Part shown: positions 20,173 to 31,744 of the stretch, piece by piece | Numbering within the stretch: the first letter of the stretch is position 1 | How the letters are laid out: each line of letters begins with the position of its first letter | Source of the DNA: Cristatella mucedo | Lineage: Eukaryota > Bryozoa > Phylactolaemata > Cristatellidae | NCBI GenBank assembly: GCA_009760855.2 | Contig: WPIO01000057.1 | Span: 2,751,501-2,790,154 of the forward strand | Direction of reading: 5' to 3' | DNA length: 38,654 nt | The notes under the pieces: generated by a model | Databases searched by the model: none | What the model was told of the DNA's origin: nothing | The model's input: the letters and a program-made list of their open reading frames with translations, nothing else | Program-made: the position numbers and the translations under genes

Positions 20173-21180
20173 CTGCACCTAAATTGCTTATATCCCTTGG
20201 TTTAGCCACATCAAACATGATTTCTTTCTCTGCCTTATCAAAACATCTCACAGTCAATCAGATGAGGCATATGCATACTTCAAATGAAACTGTTTCTATG
20301 GTGGTAATATTGATGAGTGCCACTGTCACACTTCATCCCTAAAAGTAGTAAACTGCGGCACAAGTGGCTTTGCTGAAGTCTGTTGCCCTTTTTTGCCATT
20401 CTCACTGAAACATTCGGCTATTTGGCATGCTTCAATTGCATTTTCTATGACGTTTGTATTGCCAGTATTCAATCGTATTGTCTGTTGTAAACGGTAGAAT
20501 CCGCTTCAAAGCTGCTACATCAATTGTCTAAAAATACTAATGCTTGCTGGATCCGTCCTAAAATTAACAGTATTAGATCAGATAAAGCGCCCCCGGAGAA
20601 ATCTATCTGCTTTCTAGGCGCTTACTTCATTTCATGTTGACGAAATTATTGCTGAAATGAACAAAGATAAAATGGAAGTGCTAGGAATGCTAGGAATACC
20701 AAACGAGCTCATAAACCGCTGCCAGTAGCTGTCAAATGGTCTACATCTATGGTGGCGGCCCAGGCCACCACAGTGGCTCCTGAGTGCCTATATTTTGTTG
20801 ATTCGCAATTCACTAATGTTACGACCACAGAAGCATATAAATGCATTTTAACTACAATAGCTAAGCCCTACTTAGTGGGCATGGTCACAACTAACATGCA
20901 GGCTCTAAGCTGCCTACCTAGCTTATGCTGCAGCTGGCCCCTGAGACAGCAATAGGAAGAGATAGGCATTTGCATGTCCACAGGCAAGGACATTCTCAGT
21001 TTCTACAGTCAAACACCAAACAGATTAACTTTAACAAGTACTAGCCATATCAGTTTTCGTGTAAGATTTTTTTAAGAGCTATTTTCGGAAGCATTCAGCA
21101 ACCCAGAAAAATGCCTTTTGCTCATGGTATGCGGACGCAGTGTTGACGTCTTTTGGTCTCGTTAGAATAATAAATTCTAT
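20173..21180 (+). repeat. Family C end plus D segment, copy 1
   Basis: 20173-20690 matches 34220-34710 and, at its start, 38555-38654 ('tcttacagtcaatcagatgaggcat'). 20690-21180 matches 34947-35430 ('gaataccaaac', 'gtaaaccgctgccag', 'ctacaatagctaagcc', 'cttatgctgcagctggcccctg'). It carries one copy of the 232-bp segment that is duplicated at 34483. The frame 20749-20955 is not kept open in the sister copy. Confidence 0.75.
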
Positions 21181-22309
21181 AAAACTATCATTTGTGCCAA
21201 CTAGTCGTATGGAAGCCTAACAAAACAATTTGAGATTTCTAAATTTACAACTCTTTACAATCCAAATGTTTGAACTGATTAGCGACACGGTGATAACTAT
21301 CTTTTAGTAAATCTTCGAACTGCCTTATTGTGAACGTGAAACCGATTGCAGCTGCATGTTTAGCGTCCGTAAATGTAAGCTTATCCTGTCCTGTAGTTTC
21401 ATTATAACTTCATGCCACGATGTGAAATGCCTGTCACGTGCTTGCACGTTTTTTCAGGTTGTCATTCTGAGCGCCCTTATGCAAGGTAGCAGACGTTTTT
21501 TTTAATTCATGTGTATAGCCCCCAAGAGAGCTTCATATCTTTTCAGGTGCTTTACCTATGGCTCGGAGTTTGAGCCCACAATTTCAGCCAGATATTAGTC
21601 AGTGTGAGTACCTAAACCATTAAGCTAAATTAACCAAAACACTATTATCCAAAGACATTAAAAATGCTTTTGAAGAATAACTTGCTGAGTGAAACGTCTG
21701 CAGCTCAAAAGGATCTACTGACGGCAGAATATACCCGAGTCGTATTGTTAATGTTTAGCGTCGGTTTGCTATAGTTCCACACTGATAATGGCTGCATGGA
21801 TGATTTTCTGTTCCTGGTGCCAGTGTAAACAATTGTAAAAATTATAAGTGCATCCGCGGTAAATAATTATAGTAATAAAACTAGTAATGCGTGTGATAAG
21901 GCGGCTTATGGGAACTCAATTTCTTTCTAGGCGTTTTAAATTTGCTTCAAAGAAAACGAAATTTAACGGTGTGTTGGACTGGAAAAAACAACACGAGTTA
22001 CAGAATTAGGGTTTAATTTCACTGGGTTGATTGCTATTCTTAGCAATACTAGTAACATGCTTGCTGCTAGTTGAATAACAACATTTTTTTCAATTTTTGT
22101 AGCGTCCTCAAAGAACGGAATCTCCTAAACATTTTAATAATCAGCCGAACACTCGTATCGGGGGTAATAGTTTTTTTTTCTACAAACGTGGTTTTTACCA
22201 ACGTCAGCATCAGGTTAGCCACAATGACTGATTTATTGCATATTTCTATGACAGAGTATTTTTAGTCACTGACCACTGGCAAGCTATGCTAGACTTTGTA
22301 GAATTGGTA
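21181..22309. other. No gene; two B-tail relics
   Basis: B-like ends occur at about 21505-21560 ('gtgtatagcccccaagagagctt') and 21870-22035 ('gataaggcggcttatgggaact', 'tttctttctaggcg'). The rest is unassigned. The frames 22071-22265 and 22246-22437 (minus) have no support. Confidence 0.5.
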
Positions 22310-23130
22310 GCAACTTGTAAACACAGCACCAAGGTTGACCGGAAAATGACTGTAGGGAAATAGAGAATTAGGTTGTTAAGTCTAGCTTCACATGACCGGC
22401 CCTTTCGAAGCAATGCATTACTGCATAAATCAACCAAAGTACTTACGTGGTAAGGGAAAGTGGCATGACAACTAACGACCTAGATTAGGAAAATACTAAC
22501 GCGTTTTCACTTGTCGACACTATGCTCGTGTATTCCTACACCGTTTGTAAGTATAATGACAGATGTGTTTTTTTCTAAATATCTATGAAGCTGTCCTTTG
22601 ATTGTAATTGTTTTTCTTATCAATCCCGGTAGCTATCTATCCTCTTAACTTCCCATTGGATCTATGTGGCCAATCGCTGTTCTTGAGAATCATCTAGTTT
22701 GTAGTAGGACCTGCTGCTGGCAGAAAATTAGATATACCTGACCGGGCGGAAAGTACTTCTTAGAGCACAATACTATTTAGAAAATAGTTGCCGATCAAAT
22801 TTTGTTGAAATTGGTTTGAAAGCACCCACTAAGAACACGTTCAACTGATCACCATTAAGGCAAGTGCTTGTACAGTCTCACAAAATTGGACCACGGCAAT
22901 AGATTCCTTTGAATAAAAACAATTGAAAATTGGAAGGGTTTCATCTACTAATTCGACAAACTCTAACAAGAATGCAGTCACATTGACATGTAGACAGCTA
23001 CATTTTAAATCTGTTTTTGATGTATAGCACTAGGAAATAAAAAATTATACATTTTTGTGCGCTTGCCTTATCAGTCCGTGTTTGGGTACCTCTGGTCATG
23101 ACCATGTTTCTATATAAGTGTGCAAGCATG

Positions 23131-23161
<31 letters not shown>

Positions 23162-23350
23162 TCGTATGTGTCTGTGTGTGTCTCTGTGTGTATGAGTGCA
23201 TATCATACCAACAGGTAAAAGCTGAGTTTTACTCAGTCATCCTATGAACTATTGTTTTAGAAAAAAATTAGTTCCTTTACTAACTTGATGAACTCTACGG
23301 TATGAGGAATCATGGTAATTACCAGTGTCAAAGTTCAATCCTCTCCATCA
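22310..23350 (+). repeat. Block E duplication, copy 2 (lacks the A insertion)
   Basis: Collinear with 7790-9140. 'actaacgacctagattagg|aaaatactaac' at 22471-22500 is the uninterrupted version of the site that holds the A insertion at 7966-8303. It ends near 'ctccatcaggaacagc' (23343), matching 9116-9135. Confidence 0.65.
23135..23160. repeat. (TG)13 microsatellite
   Basis: Pure TG run followed by interrupted TG to about 23190. The E sister copy (8920-8970) is TG-rich but has no pure run. Confidence 0.95.
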
Positions 23351-23710
23351 GGAACAGCCAAGTATATCCGTCTCCCTCATTCAAATCACTGGCTTGAAAT
23401 TTTGTGGAGACACAGTTATTACAATTGTCTTAGTTACTCTCTTCATAGACTTATTCATATCCCTTTTGGTCCCTTGCATTGAAATGGCCATACTCATCGA
23501 AAGCGATGCCTGTTATATCTTGCAATATGCTGTTCCTAGCTTTTTTTACCAATTCATAGACGTTACCGAAGGGTGGCTCCTCGATATTTCGCCAAGTCAT
23601 CACCTTGTTACCGTTACGGCCCTTCATTCATGTCTTCCAATTTCTCGTAAAGCCACAAACCAGTTCGCCTGCTAAACACTTCGCAACAATTGCTTGCCTC
23701 TTTTGCAGTA

Positions 23711-23760
<50 letters not shown>

Positions 23761-25315
23761 TATACATATATGTTTCTTTATTTACGCATTAAAAGAACAA
23801 GGGAACATATGGCTTGCTCATATGCTCTTTTGCATCATGGTTAAACGAATTTAGAGCATTTAAAATGTCACAATCACGTAACAAGTGACGAGCAGAAAAA
23901 ACAAGTAAATGTCGTTAATAATTCGTGTAATGATATATAAACATGCTTCGGTTCAATCCATTTTTAAAAGAAGACTCAACTTTATTTGTGCTATGTTTGT
24001 AGCTGTGTGACTGTGCACAAGTACTTTCGACCTGAAAACCAGTAACGAATGAAGAGTTAAGTGTCATTATGTGTGTTTGGCTCGGCTGACAAATAAAAAT
24101 AATTGAGAATATAACTGACCCTTATTTAGAGTGCGGTAACTGTAAAAAAAATTAGCTGATAAACCTTGGACATTTAAGGTAGCATGGCAGCCTTAAAGTC
24201 AATCTTTATTGTAGGCTACTAAAAATTTCTCACTATAGACCTTAAGCCAACGACCCGGGACTTTTAGATGAAGTAAAACGCAAAAATCTAGGCAATTTCT
24301 ATGCCCGTTCGTAGAGGCTACAATATATAAACTTAGTAAGCACTGTGATGCTAAACATTCGCGTGCAATGAACTAAATATTCAACTTTTTATAGGTTTAA
24401 AATAAAAAATTGCTCCAACTTTGGTACGAGCTGAAAGCACAAAAGCAATTATTTTGAAAACAATTTCACATATTGCAAGCATATCTTTACAGAAATATAT
24501 TTCTATAGGCTATATCTTGTACATATAGCTGGAGGAGTGCTTATCGAATCACACGCAACCAAAAAAGGATAGAAGTCAAGCTATAAAAAAAATTAAATGT
24601 AATCAGCAGTCGGTCAGCTTGGGAACTCCCAAAGGATGGTGTCATATTATAATATATATTAAAATATTTAGGCGCGAATCACCAAAACTAACATCTTCGT
24701 TTCCTTCAAGCTTTCTCGATAGAAACGATTTCAAACCTCCTAGCCATTTGCTTGATCAGTGCTGAGCGAACCCATGATTACCAAAATAGTTTACTTGGCA
24801 GTACTCCAATTAAATGTGTCTGTAATTAAGGGCATTCATCGTATAAACCCGACGATCCCATAGTCTCCACCCTGAAGTGGATTCAATTGACTTCATGGTT
24901 GTGGCGAAAAAATGTGCATACTTGGTAAGGATTTTGACCGGTATACTTGTCTAGACGTCTGCTCAACTATATATATTTTAATTTTAGAACCTTGGTGGAT
25001 CTAATTCAATTGAATGCCGGCTGATTCAAAACTAAGCATCAAATACCTGGATGCGGAACATGGTTTTCTAGGACCAAATTTAGTGCAATAGGATTTGAAT
25101 ATTACCTGATTGAGCTACTTAAAAATATAAGCCGAATAGCAAATGCCTGACACCCTATGCAGCAATCAGTTATTACAGTAGTAGGGAAAAGGCCTCTAAA
25201 CTTGAAATTTTCTGCCACCCTGAAGAACATTTTTATTGCATTCCACTTTACAAAAATTAATTCTTCATCAAGCCTGCGAGCACTCTTTATTTCGTCTGCC
25301 CGCAAGTTGTGAAGC
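23351..25315. other. No recognisable gene
   Basis: AT-rich. The 116-codon frame 23325-23675 begins at GTG, is rich in hydrophobic residues and has no recognisable domain. At this base composition such a frame is expected by chance. 24605-24640 matches 16243-16280 over about 40 bases. The minus frame 25102-25305 has no support. Confidence 0.45.
23709..23771. repeat. (TA)n microsatellite
   Basis: TA run interrupted by single G and C substitutions (TATGTA, TACATA). Confidence 0.95.
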
Positions 25316-26588
25316 TAGCCAATTCAAATTAGCACGAATTAAATACTACCTGTACTACAGGCCAGCTTGAGCACTAATGAATAGGTCTTGGTAGCTTGCT
25401 TTAAAGTCATTCATTTCGTGCCATGTCGCTCTTAAATAAGCCATGAATAAACGACGAGATTCCACTGATCTCAAGTATGGGACAGGAATAACATCTAGTT
25501 TTTAGAATATCTATATTCTCAGTCACCAACTTATCCTCTTTGTTGGCTAAAAAATTGATTTCAACTCTGTTTGACCCCTAACCGTTGAGGTTAAGAGGAA
25601 GGCGAGTCTGTAAGAGGTGGTGTGGTGTAGCAGCCGTGAAGCTCTCCGTGGAAATGTATAGCTGTAGCGTTCGACATCGTCTGTAAGTAGCGATTTCACC
25701 AGCCATTACACCGGTCACCAGTTAGTCGCTGAAGGCGAGACTGGACGTCACAAACCAACTGATCATCTTCAATGCAATATCTCTATGAAATCCAGCCAAG
25801 ATTTTAGCAACGCTATGTAGCCGAAAGTCAGCAGACTACTCTGGTGCTGCTATAGTCCTCTAATAAATCGCCATACTGGAACAGCAGAAAAACTAGTAAT
25901 TGTACATATTCACTCGAATGTATGTGCTAAGAAGGCTGAATTTCAGCGTTGGAATTAACGTTTCTAAATGACCTGTAGTGTAACCATAATCCGTAAGTTT
26001 GTTTTATCTTGTTGCCATTCGAAACGTGATTCTGGACGCCACGTGCACATATGTCATCAATACAGACAGCAGGAGAGATGACAGAAATCGAAAAGTCGAA
26101 TAGCTCGTTTGGATTTTAGCTAAGATAATATTTCTGAGATTTTTCTAATCATCTTTTGCAGTTCGGACTGATAGAAACTATAGAGTCTGCGAAATGGATA
26201 GGACCATTATCTGTGCAGACCAATGCGAGTTTTTTTAAAGGGAGACTTGAGGTGCTCAAAAATACTTCATAATCGATAATATCGAAAGCTATTGCAAAAA
26301 AAGCTCAGATACCCTGCCCAAATCAGCATTCCTAAGTAATTCGTATAAAATAGAAGCGATTCTAAATTGGTAAAGTTTTTAGCTCCAAAAAACGGACTAG
26401 AGCTAACCAGCAACTTTGGAAGTTCCATGCACGATTCAGCTGATCAAATACGGCTCATTACATGCATTTGGTAGAAACCATAGATGTGACACGAGGCAGT
26501 ACGAAAGTCACTGAATGGCGTTACTGAAGCTTGAAGTCCATAACTCTTTGCAGCTGTAAAATATACTACTCCTCGTTTATACGACTCC
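25316..26588 (+). repeat. 1273-bp direct duplication, unit 1
   Basis: 'tagcc.attca.attag' opens this unit at 25316 and the next at 26589. 25316-26110 aligns with 26589-27380. It contains a minus-strand B relic from about 25600 ('gtctgtaagtagcgattt', 'accagttagtcgctgaaggcgaga') extending to RT motif A near 26270, where the reverse strand still reads like AFDIID. Confidence 0.75.
25600..26400 (-). pseudogene. Family B relic including the RT motif A region
   Basis: 25680-25900 matches 12940-13190 of the young B copy. Further left in sense (26150-26400), the reverse strand near 26270-26310 resembles the DLSxAFDTIDH motif of CR1/L2 reverse transcriptases. This is more of B than the youngest copy retains. 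All frames are broken. Confidence 0.6.
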
Positions 26589-27410
26589 TAGCCGATTCAT
26601 ATTAGTGCGAATAAAATGCTACCTGTACTTCAGGCCAGCTTGAACACTCCTGAATAGGTCTTGGTAGCCTGTTTTAAAGTAATTCATTTCGTTCCATGTC
26701 ACTCTTAAGAGAGCTTCGAATAAACGATGGCATTCCACTATCTCAGGTACTGGACAGCAAAAGCCAATACTTATTAGAATATCTATATTCCCAGTAACTA
26801 AGTTAGTCTTCATAGGCTCAGAATTTGATTTACACTCTGCTTGACTCCTAACCGTTGATGTTGAGAGGAATGCCAGTCTCTCAGATGTGGTGTGGTGTAG
26901 CAGCGGTGACACTCTTTATATAAATGTATAGTTGTATCGTTCTTCATCGTCTGTAAGGAGCGATTGCCCAGGCTGGTGGACCGGTAACCAGTTAGTCGCT
27001 GAAGGCGAGACTAGATGTCACACACCCACGAGTCAACTTCAATGCAATATCTCTATGAAACCCAGCCCCGATTTTAGCAATGCTATATAGCCGAAAGCCA
27101 GCTGACTACTTTGGTGCTGCTATAGTCCTCTAATAAATCACCATTCTAGAACAGCAGAAAAACTAGAAATTGTACAAATTTACTCGAATGTATGTGCTAA
27201 GAGGGCTAAATGTAAGAGTTACAATTAAAGTTTCTCTATGACGTGCAGTGTAATCACAACCCGTAAGTTTTTTTTATCATGTTACTCATCGAAACTTGTT
27301 TCTAGACCCCACGTGCATATGTCATAAATACGGACAGCAAGGGAGATGAGAGTAAGAGAAAAGGCGAATAGCTCACGTGGCAGCTCTAAAATATCCTACT
27401 CCTCGTTTCA
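26589..27410 (+). repeat. Direct duplication, unit 2 (internal deletion)
   Basis: Matches unit 1 over 25316-26110. It then skips to the end of unit 1: 'cagctctaaaatatcctactcctcgttt' near 27381 matches 26551-26578. About 440 bp of unit 1 is therefore missing here. The minus frame 26619-26912 (97 codons) begins at GTG and is interrupted by stops in unit 1, so it is not called. Confidence 0.7.
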
Positions 27411-27469
27411 AATAGTGACGTTTTTTATACTTTCAATTATCGTTCTGCAAGGATGACCACTACAATGAA

Positions 27470-27833
27470 TTTCTGGCGTGCACCGGTTCCGTGCATACTT
27501 GTAAGTAGTGATGATGCCTTGCTCTGTGCCTTGCGGGTAAATTCTAAGCCTAGAGAGGAGCTTCAGAGTTCTAATATATTTGTGCATTGCCCTAAGTCAT
27601 TGATGAAGCAGAAGCTGCGAAGTCGCATCCACAACCTACTCGTTAGTTCTTTAATGCACAGTTTCCGATTACAACCGTCCATCTTGCGAGGCAAGTTACA
27701 CTGCTGCTGCCTATATGTTCACCATCCTGCATTTGTATGCACATTACTATACCAGCCTGCTAAAGTAATTGGGTGACTGCAGTATTAGGCTATCTAAAGC
27801 TGAAGTAGCCGTTTGCATCGAACACCGTAGATG
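27470..27833 (+). repeat. Family C copy 6, part left of the A insertion
   Basis: Matches 1-385 ('cattactataccagcctgct', 'gctgaagtagccgtttgcat'). The 107-codon frame 27453-27776 is interrupted in copy 1. Confidence 0.75.
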
Positions 27834-27837
27834 TTAT

Positions 27838-27856
27838 AATGTAATGTAATGTATCT
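27838..27856. repeat. TAATG tail of family A
   Basis: About three TAATG units next to the conserved terminal 'tatctccgtcagtaac'. Confidence 0.85.
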
Positions 27857-27896
27857 CCGTCAGTAACCCCACAAAGTCATAAAGACCATGTGGATG

Positions 27897-28481
27897 TTAC
27901 ACAGGAGAGTTTTGTATAGCCCACTCACAGCCTAAGCGGCTTTCGGTATGCATTCGGTAGCCAACAGACTTCGTCTCACGCAACAAAGAGAAAGTGGGAA
28001 GCATATCAGAGTTAGGAGAGCAGTTGAGGTAGTGAGTAGCATATAAGTAGCAGTTCAGGACCGCTGAAAAAGATGTGCCATAGTCGGCAGTAGGGGAGTA
28101 TATGTCGTTGCATAAGAATTGTGGAAGCGAGTTCCACAGTCTAGGACCTGCAGAGCTAAAGCTTCTGTCGCCAACTGTCTTTAAGAGGAGGAATAGAACA
28201 GCTAATTTATTTTCCACACAGGACCATAGGGCTCAAACAGTCTAGAATTGATGCAGCAGTTCAGCTAGGTATGAAGGAGCCAAGCCTTGGCGGGCCTTGT
28301 GGGTCAGCGTAAGAATTTTGCTCGGTATCCTTTGCTCAACCGGCAACCAATCTAGCTCTTTCAGCAAAGGAGACACGTACTCAAACCGCTGGCACTTGAA
28401 GACCAGCTTTGCAGCCATATTCATAGTCCGATGTAGTGGCATAATAGCTTTCTTTGGAGCCCAGCCAAAACGAAATTGCAA
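27897..28481 (-). pseudogene. Family A C-terminal region
   Basis: Frame continuing the RT product after the frameshift near 28470: 'FRFGWAPKKAIMPLHRTMNMA', then 'LDWLPVEQRIPSKILTL'. Two in-frame stops follow (about 28242 and 28230), then 'GDRSFSSAGPRLWNSLPQ' and a conserved tail ending 'GCEWAIQNSPV'. The same tail frame is open in the copies at 8049 and 17478, so the extension past LWNSLP is a real family feature. Confidence 0.8.
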
Positions 28482-29989
28482 TATTCAAGCCGAGACAGAA
28501 CTAAAGAGCTAGTTACATTTTTTACAAGCCACTGTGGAAGATAGCTTCTAATCTTGGATAGGGATCGGATGTGATGGCTAGCTGTAGAGGCAGTATTCTG
28601 AATGAAGCTTTTGAAATTTAGGCAGCTGTCGAACACGACACCTATATTACGAGCACGTGGTGAAGGTCGCACAATAGCATCACCTATTAGAACAGCAAAG
28701 CCTTTTAATCCAGCCACACGCTTAGGGTGTCCTATGAGAAACAGTTCGGTTTTATCGTCATTTAATTTCAAAAAGTTTTCCGACATCCAGGATCGAATAT
28801 CGGCAAGGCAAGCATTCAGTTTCTCAGTTGCCGCAGCAAATTCCGACGGTTTAAATGACAAATACAACTGAGTATCGTCAGCATAGAAGTGATATACTAT
28901 GCCATGGGCCTTAATCACTTTTCCCAGAGGTTGTGTATAAATGGAGAACAGCAAGGGACCAAGTACAGACCCTTGAGGGACTCCACAGGTGACCCTTCTC
29001 ATGTCTGAGACCTTACCCCCACACGACACGGATCGAACATGATCAGACAAGTAGGATTTAAACCACGCCAATGCTTTGTCTTCCAGACCGATCGTTGTTC
29101 TCAATCGTTCAAGCAGAACTTCGTGATCAATGGTGTCGAAGGCAGCAGACAGATCTAGCAGAGCTAAGGCAGTGACATTCCCGTCGTCGTTGCCACGTAG
29201 AATGTCATTGTTAACACGGAGGAGAGCAGTTTCAGTATAGTGCTGCCTCTTGAAGCCTTATTGAAATGTTTCTGACATTCCATTGTTTTCAATATGTTCA
29301 ACTAGCTGCTTAGCAACAATTTTTTCAAGAATCTTTGATAAGAACGGAAGAAGGGAAACTGGACGATAGTTTACTAGGACCTCTGTGTCTAATCCATGCT
29401 TTTTAAGAATAGGTCTAATGATTGCCGATTTGAAGGACTTGGGGACGACCCCTTTTCCCAAAGAAGCATTACAAATCTTGGTTATGGCAGGGCTAAGTTG
29501 GTCTGCATGTGAAGACCACAGAGGTGAAGGTATAGGGTCTTCAGGAGACGAGTTCTTTTTTGTAGACCTTATTAGGGCAGCCACATCACAGGCAGAAACA
29601 TTGGAGAACCTTTTAAGAAAGGTCACAGGTTGAGGAACGGTGAGTGCTTTGGTCAGTGGGGGCTTAATGGAGGCACGAATGTGCACAATTTTTTCAGTAA
29701 AGAAGGCTGAAAACTTTTCAACTGAGCCCTTAATATCTGGGGAGTCAGACCTGACAGCATTGGCCAGTAAATGGTTTACTGTCTTATAAATCTGTTTAGT
29801 TTCCGACTGGCAGGAATTCAGTTTTCTAATGAAAAAAGAAGCCCTGGCTTTTTTAAGCTTTCGGGTGTAAACTCGAAGGAAGTCTTTAAAATTGACTAGG
29901 TCTGCCTCAGACCCCGATTTCTTGAAACGACGTTCCAGCCTGCGCTTAACCCCGGGCATCTTAAGGAGTTTTTTGTAAATTAAAAGCAA
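28421..29989 (-). pseudogene. Family A reverse transcriptase domain
   Basis: A single reading frame interrupted only by TAA at 29255-29257. Motifs in order: FKSAIIRPILKK with NYRPVSLLPFLSKILEK (about 29310-29430), DLSAAFDTIDHE (29120-29157), GVPQGSVLGPLLF (28944-28985), FYADDTQLY (about 28868-28895), and LNDDKTELFLIGHPKR. The YADD catalytic pair is intact. Sequence type points to the CR1/L2 branch of the Jockey superfamily. A frameshift near 28470 ends the frame. The plus frames 28602-28871 and 29385-29633 are shadows. Confidence 0.9.
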
Positions 29990-30788
29990 TCTCGACGACT
30001 TTGAACACAGATAGAGCGAACGGGAGCATGCTTGTCAAAAGCACTCCTGAGTGTCATGTTCATCGCATCAGAGAGGGTATCGAGGCTGCCGGTCGAGTCT
30101 GAATGCAGATCAAGAAGGCCTGCATCACAAACAGATTTCAAAAACTTGTCCAGGTCAATGCTTTGTAAGTTACGTCGTTTGGCAAATTTGACATTGCCCT
30201 GCACGTACGAGAGAGCAGGAACAGTAAACGAGACAGAACAATGATCTGAGAGGGTCAGTGGGCACACCAAAAAGTCAGTGGGGAGGACATCTTTAGTGAT
30301 CACGAGATCTTGAATGTGGCCACCGACGTGGGTGCTATGATTAACGTGTTGGGCCAAACCAAGATTCTCCAGACAGTCAAGAAATGAGCTGACCTGGCCG
30401 TTGCTAGGGTTGTCAACGTGAATATTGAAGTCTCCTACAATCAGTAGCGGCCTGTCACACACAAACATTTTATCGAGGAACTCTGAAAACTCCTCTATAA
30501 ACAAGTTTAGACAGCCAGAAGGAGGCCGGTATATCACAACGGTGAGAGGCATTGTCTTTGATGAAGACCTGATAGCAACCGATTCAAACGATGACCCATG
30601 CGAGAAACTGCACATTTTATATCCAAACGATTCGCGAACAACAATTGCAACCCCGCCACCAACCTTGTCAGAACGCATGGACTGACAGAATGAGAACCCG
30701 GGTGGGGTGGTTCGGAAATACAGCTACTGGAACAAGGCGTCATCCAGGTTTCTGAAAGTAGAAATGCAGCTAGCTTCTCCTGGGCCAC
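29980..30788 (-). pseudogene. Family A AP-like endonuclease domain
   Basis: The N-terminal motif LSETW (30744-30758) lies in one frame (30534-30788), and the rest lies in another (29980-30678) after a frameshift near 30680. Visible motifs are GGGVAIVVR near the second frame's start, VGDFNIHVDNPSN (about 30405-30440) and LSDHCSVSF (about 30224-30250), the last with the catalytic Asp-His pair. The enzyme would nick target DNA for target-primed reverse transcription. A further frameshift near 29985 separates it from the RT frame. The plus frames 30032-30244 and 30425-30685 are shadows. Confidence 0.85.
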
Positions 30789-30897
30789 CTGATCGCGGAT
30801 AAGTAACCCCTTGGTTTTTAGCTAGCGGACTTCTAGTAGGCGGAATTTAAGAGGCTGTCCAAGAACTGGGCGACGGCGATGAAGTGGCTCGTATTCA

Positions 30898-31218
30898 CTA
30901 CCGTTTGCGTCCGGCCCGGTGGACGCTAGGCTCTTCGAATTTGAATTGGACTTTGGTAACGGCCGTGGGACGACGTTTCACAACGTGCTGGGCTACGGCG
31001 GGTGGGCTACTACCGCAACAAGTACAATTTAGTGCTTTAAACTTAAGAGTCGTAGGTTTGATAGCCGAGCTGTTGATGGGGCGAACGCAGGATGCAGGTA
31101 GGTTCACACTGACCCGCCGAAGAAGGCCCGCTGGTAGGTATCGACTAAAGGCGACATCGCATATTATGCTAAGCAGGTCCTGTTTTGTGTAGCATATCCG
31201 GGGACAGCTCGTAAATAG
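30898..31218 (-). pseudogene. Family A ORF, N-terminal segment
   Basis: Open frame from just after an in-frame stop at 31219-31221 down to 30898. It encodes a basic, cysteine-containing segment ('CVRPINSS', 'ALNCTCCGSSPPAV', 'VHRAGRKR'). A frameshift near 30900 moves reading to the frame that continues 'PVLGQPLKFRLLEVR', a stop, and 'LKTKGLLIRDQVAQEKL', running into the endonuclease. No ATG is seen in this frame. The opposite-strand frame 30884-31192 is a shadow. Confidence 0.6.
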
Positions 31219-31548
31219 TCACAGCGAAGATAGCAGTGGAATACCCGAAGGTATTACGGAGAAATCAAGTAAAGGTCCACACCACGCTAGTAGTCCCCCG
31301 AGGCCGCTCTTTAGCACGGGGAGAATCAGCGAAGGAGACCGTACAAGATACACGAGCGTGAGGTGAATCTAGGTTCATATTACCGTTTAACGTTGTTCAA
31401 CTAACAAAGTTTAAAAATGGAGTTGCTACTAATAATAAGTAATGAAATTGTCTCTCCTGCTTACTCAATAGCCACTAGCAGAATCGAGCCGTTCAGTTGA
31501 CGAAGAAGTTACAAGTTATAGAGCATGAGGAAAGTGATGTTTGGAAAT

Positions 31549-31572
31549 ATCTTATGAATTTATTCATAAGAT
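31549..31572. repeat. 24-bp perfect inverted repeat
   Basis: Arms ATCTTATGAAT and ATTCATAAGAT, 11 bp each, separated by TT. C copy 1 at about 575-595 lacks the second arm. Confidence 0.85.
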
Positions 31573-31744
31573 TCAGACGAAAACAGCTCGTAGTTGATGC
31601 GTAATAATGCTGAAGCCACTGGAAGGCCGAGACAGGAGTCTGCAAACAAAGGCAGTTTTATCATTCTTCGTGCTAATGATCTGAAATATGCCCTGTGATG
31701 TATTACGAGCACTAAACAAATATAGTCAAGTAGGTCACTGTCGG

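Larger units (their letters stand above)
27834..31320 (-). mobile_element. Family A CR1/L2-like non-LTR retrotransposon, nearly full length
   Basis: About 3.5 kb on the minus strand. From the sense 5' end it has: a leader to about 31218, an open N-terminal segment, AP-type endonuclease, reverse transcriptase, a C-terminal region, a short terminal segment and a tail of about three TAATG units at 27838-27855. Boundaries come from the empty C copy 1, where 'gtttgcattgatcattgtagg' and 'caagatacacc' are contiguous (about 330-400). The coding region is broken by at least three frameshifts and several stops, so the copy is dead. It is the best available guide to the family. It is noticeably more GC-rich than the flanks. 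Confidence 0.88.

Noticed and set aside
23325-23675. 116-codon hydrophobic open frame
   Set aside because: Starts at GTG, has no domain, signal peptide or sister copy. With this AT content several frames of this length are expected by chance.
26619-26912. 97-codon minus frame with protein-like composition
   Set aside because: Begins at GTG, overlaps a B relic, and the duplicate at about 25340-25640 has stops in the matching frame.
27453-27776. 107-codon open frame
   Set aside because: Lies in family C, and the homologous stretch at the window start is interrupted by stops.
30884-31192. 102-codon plus frame with Arg-rich end
   Set aside because: Opposite strand of the N-terminal coding part of the family-A element; a shadow.
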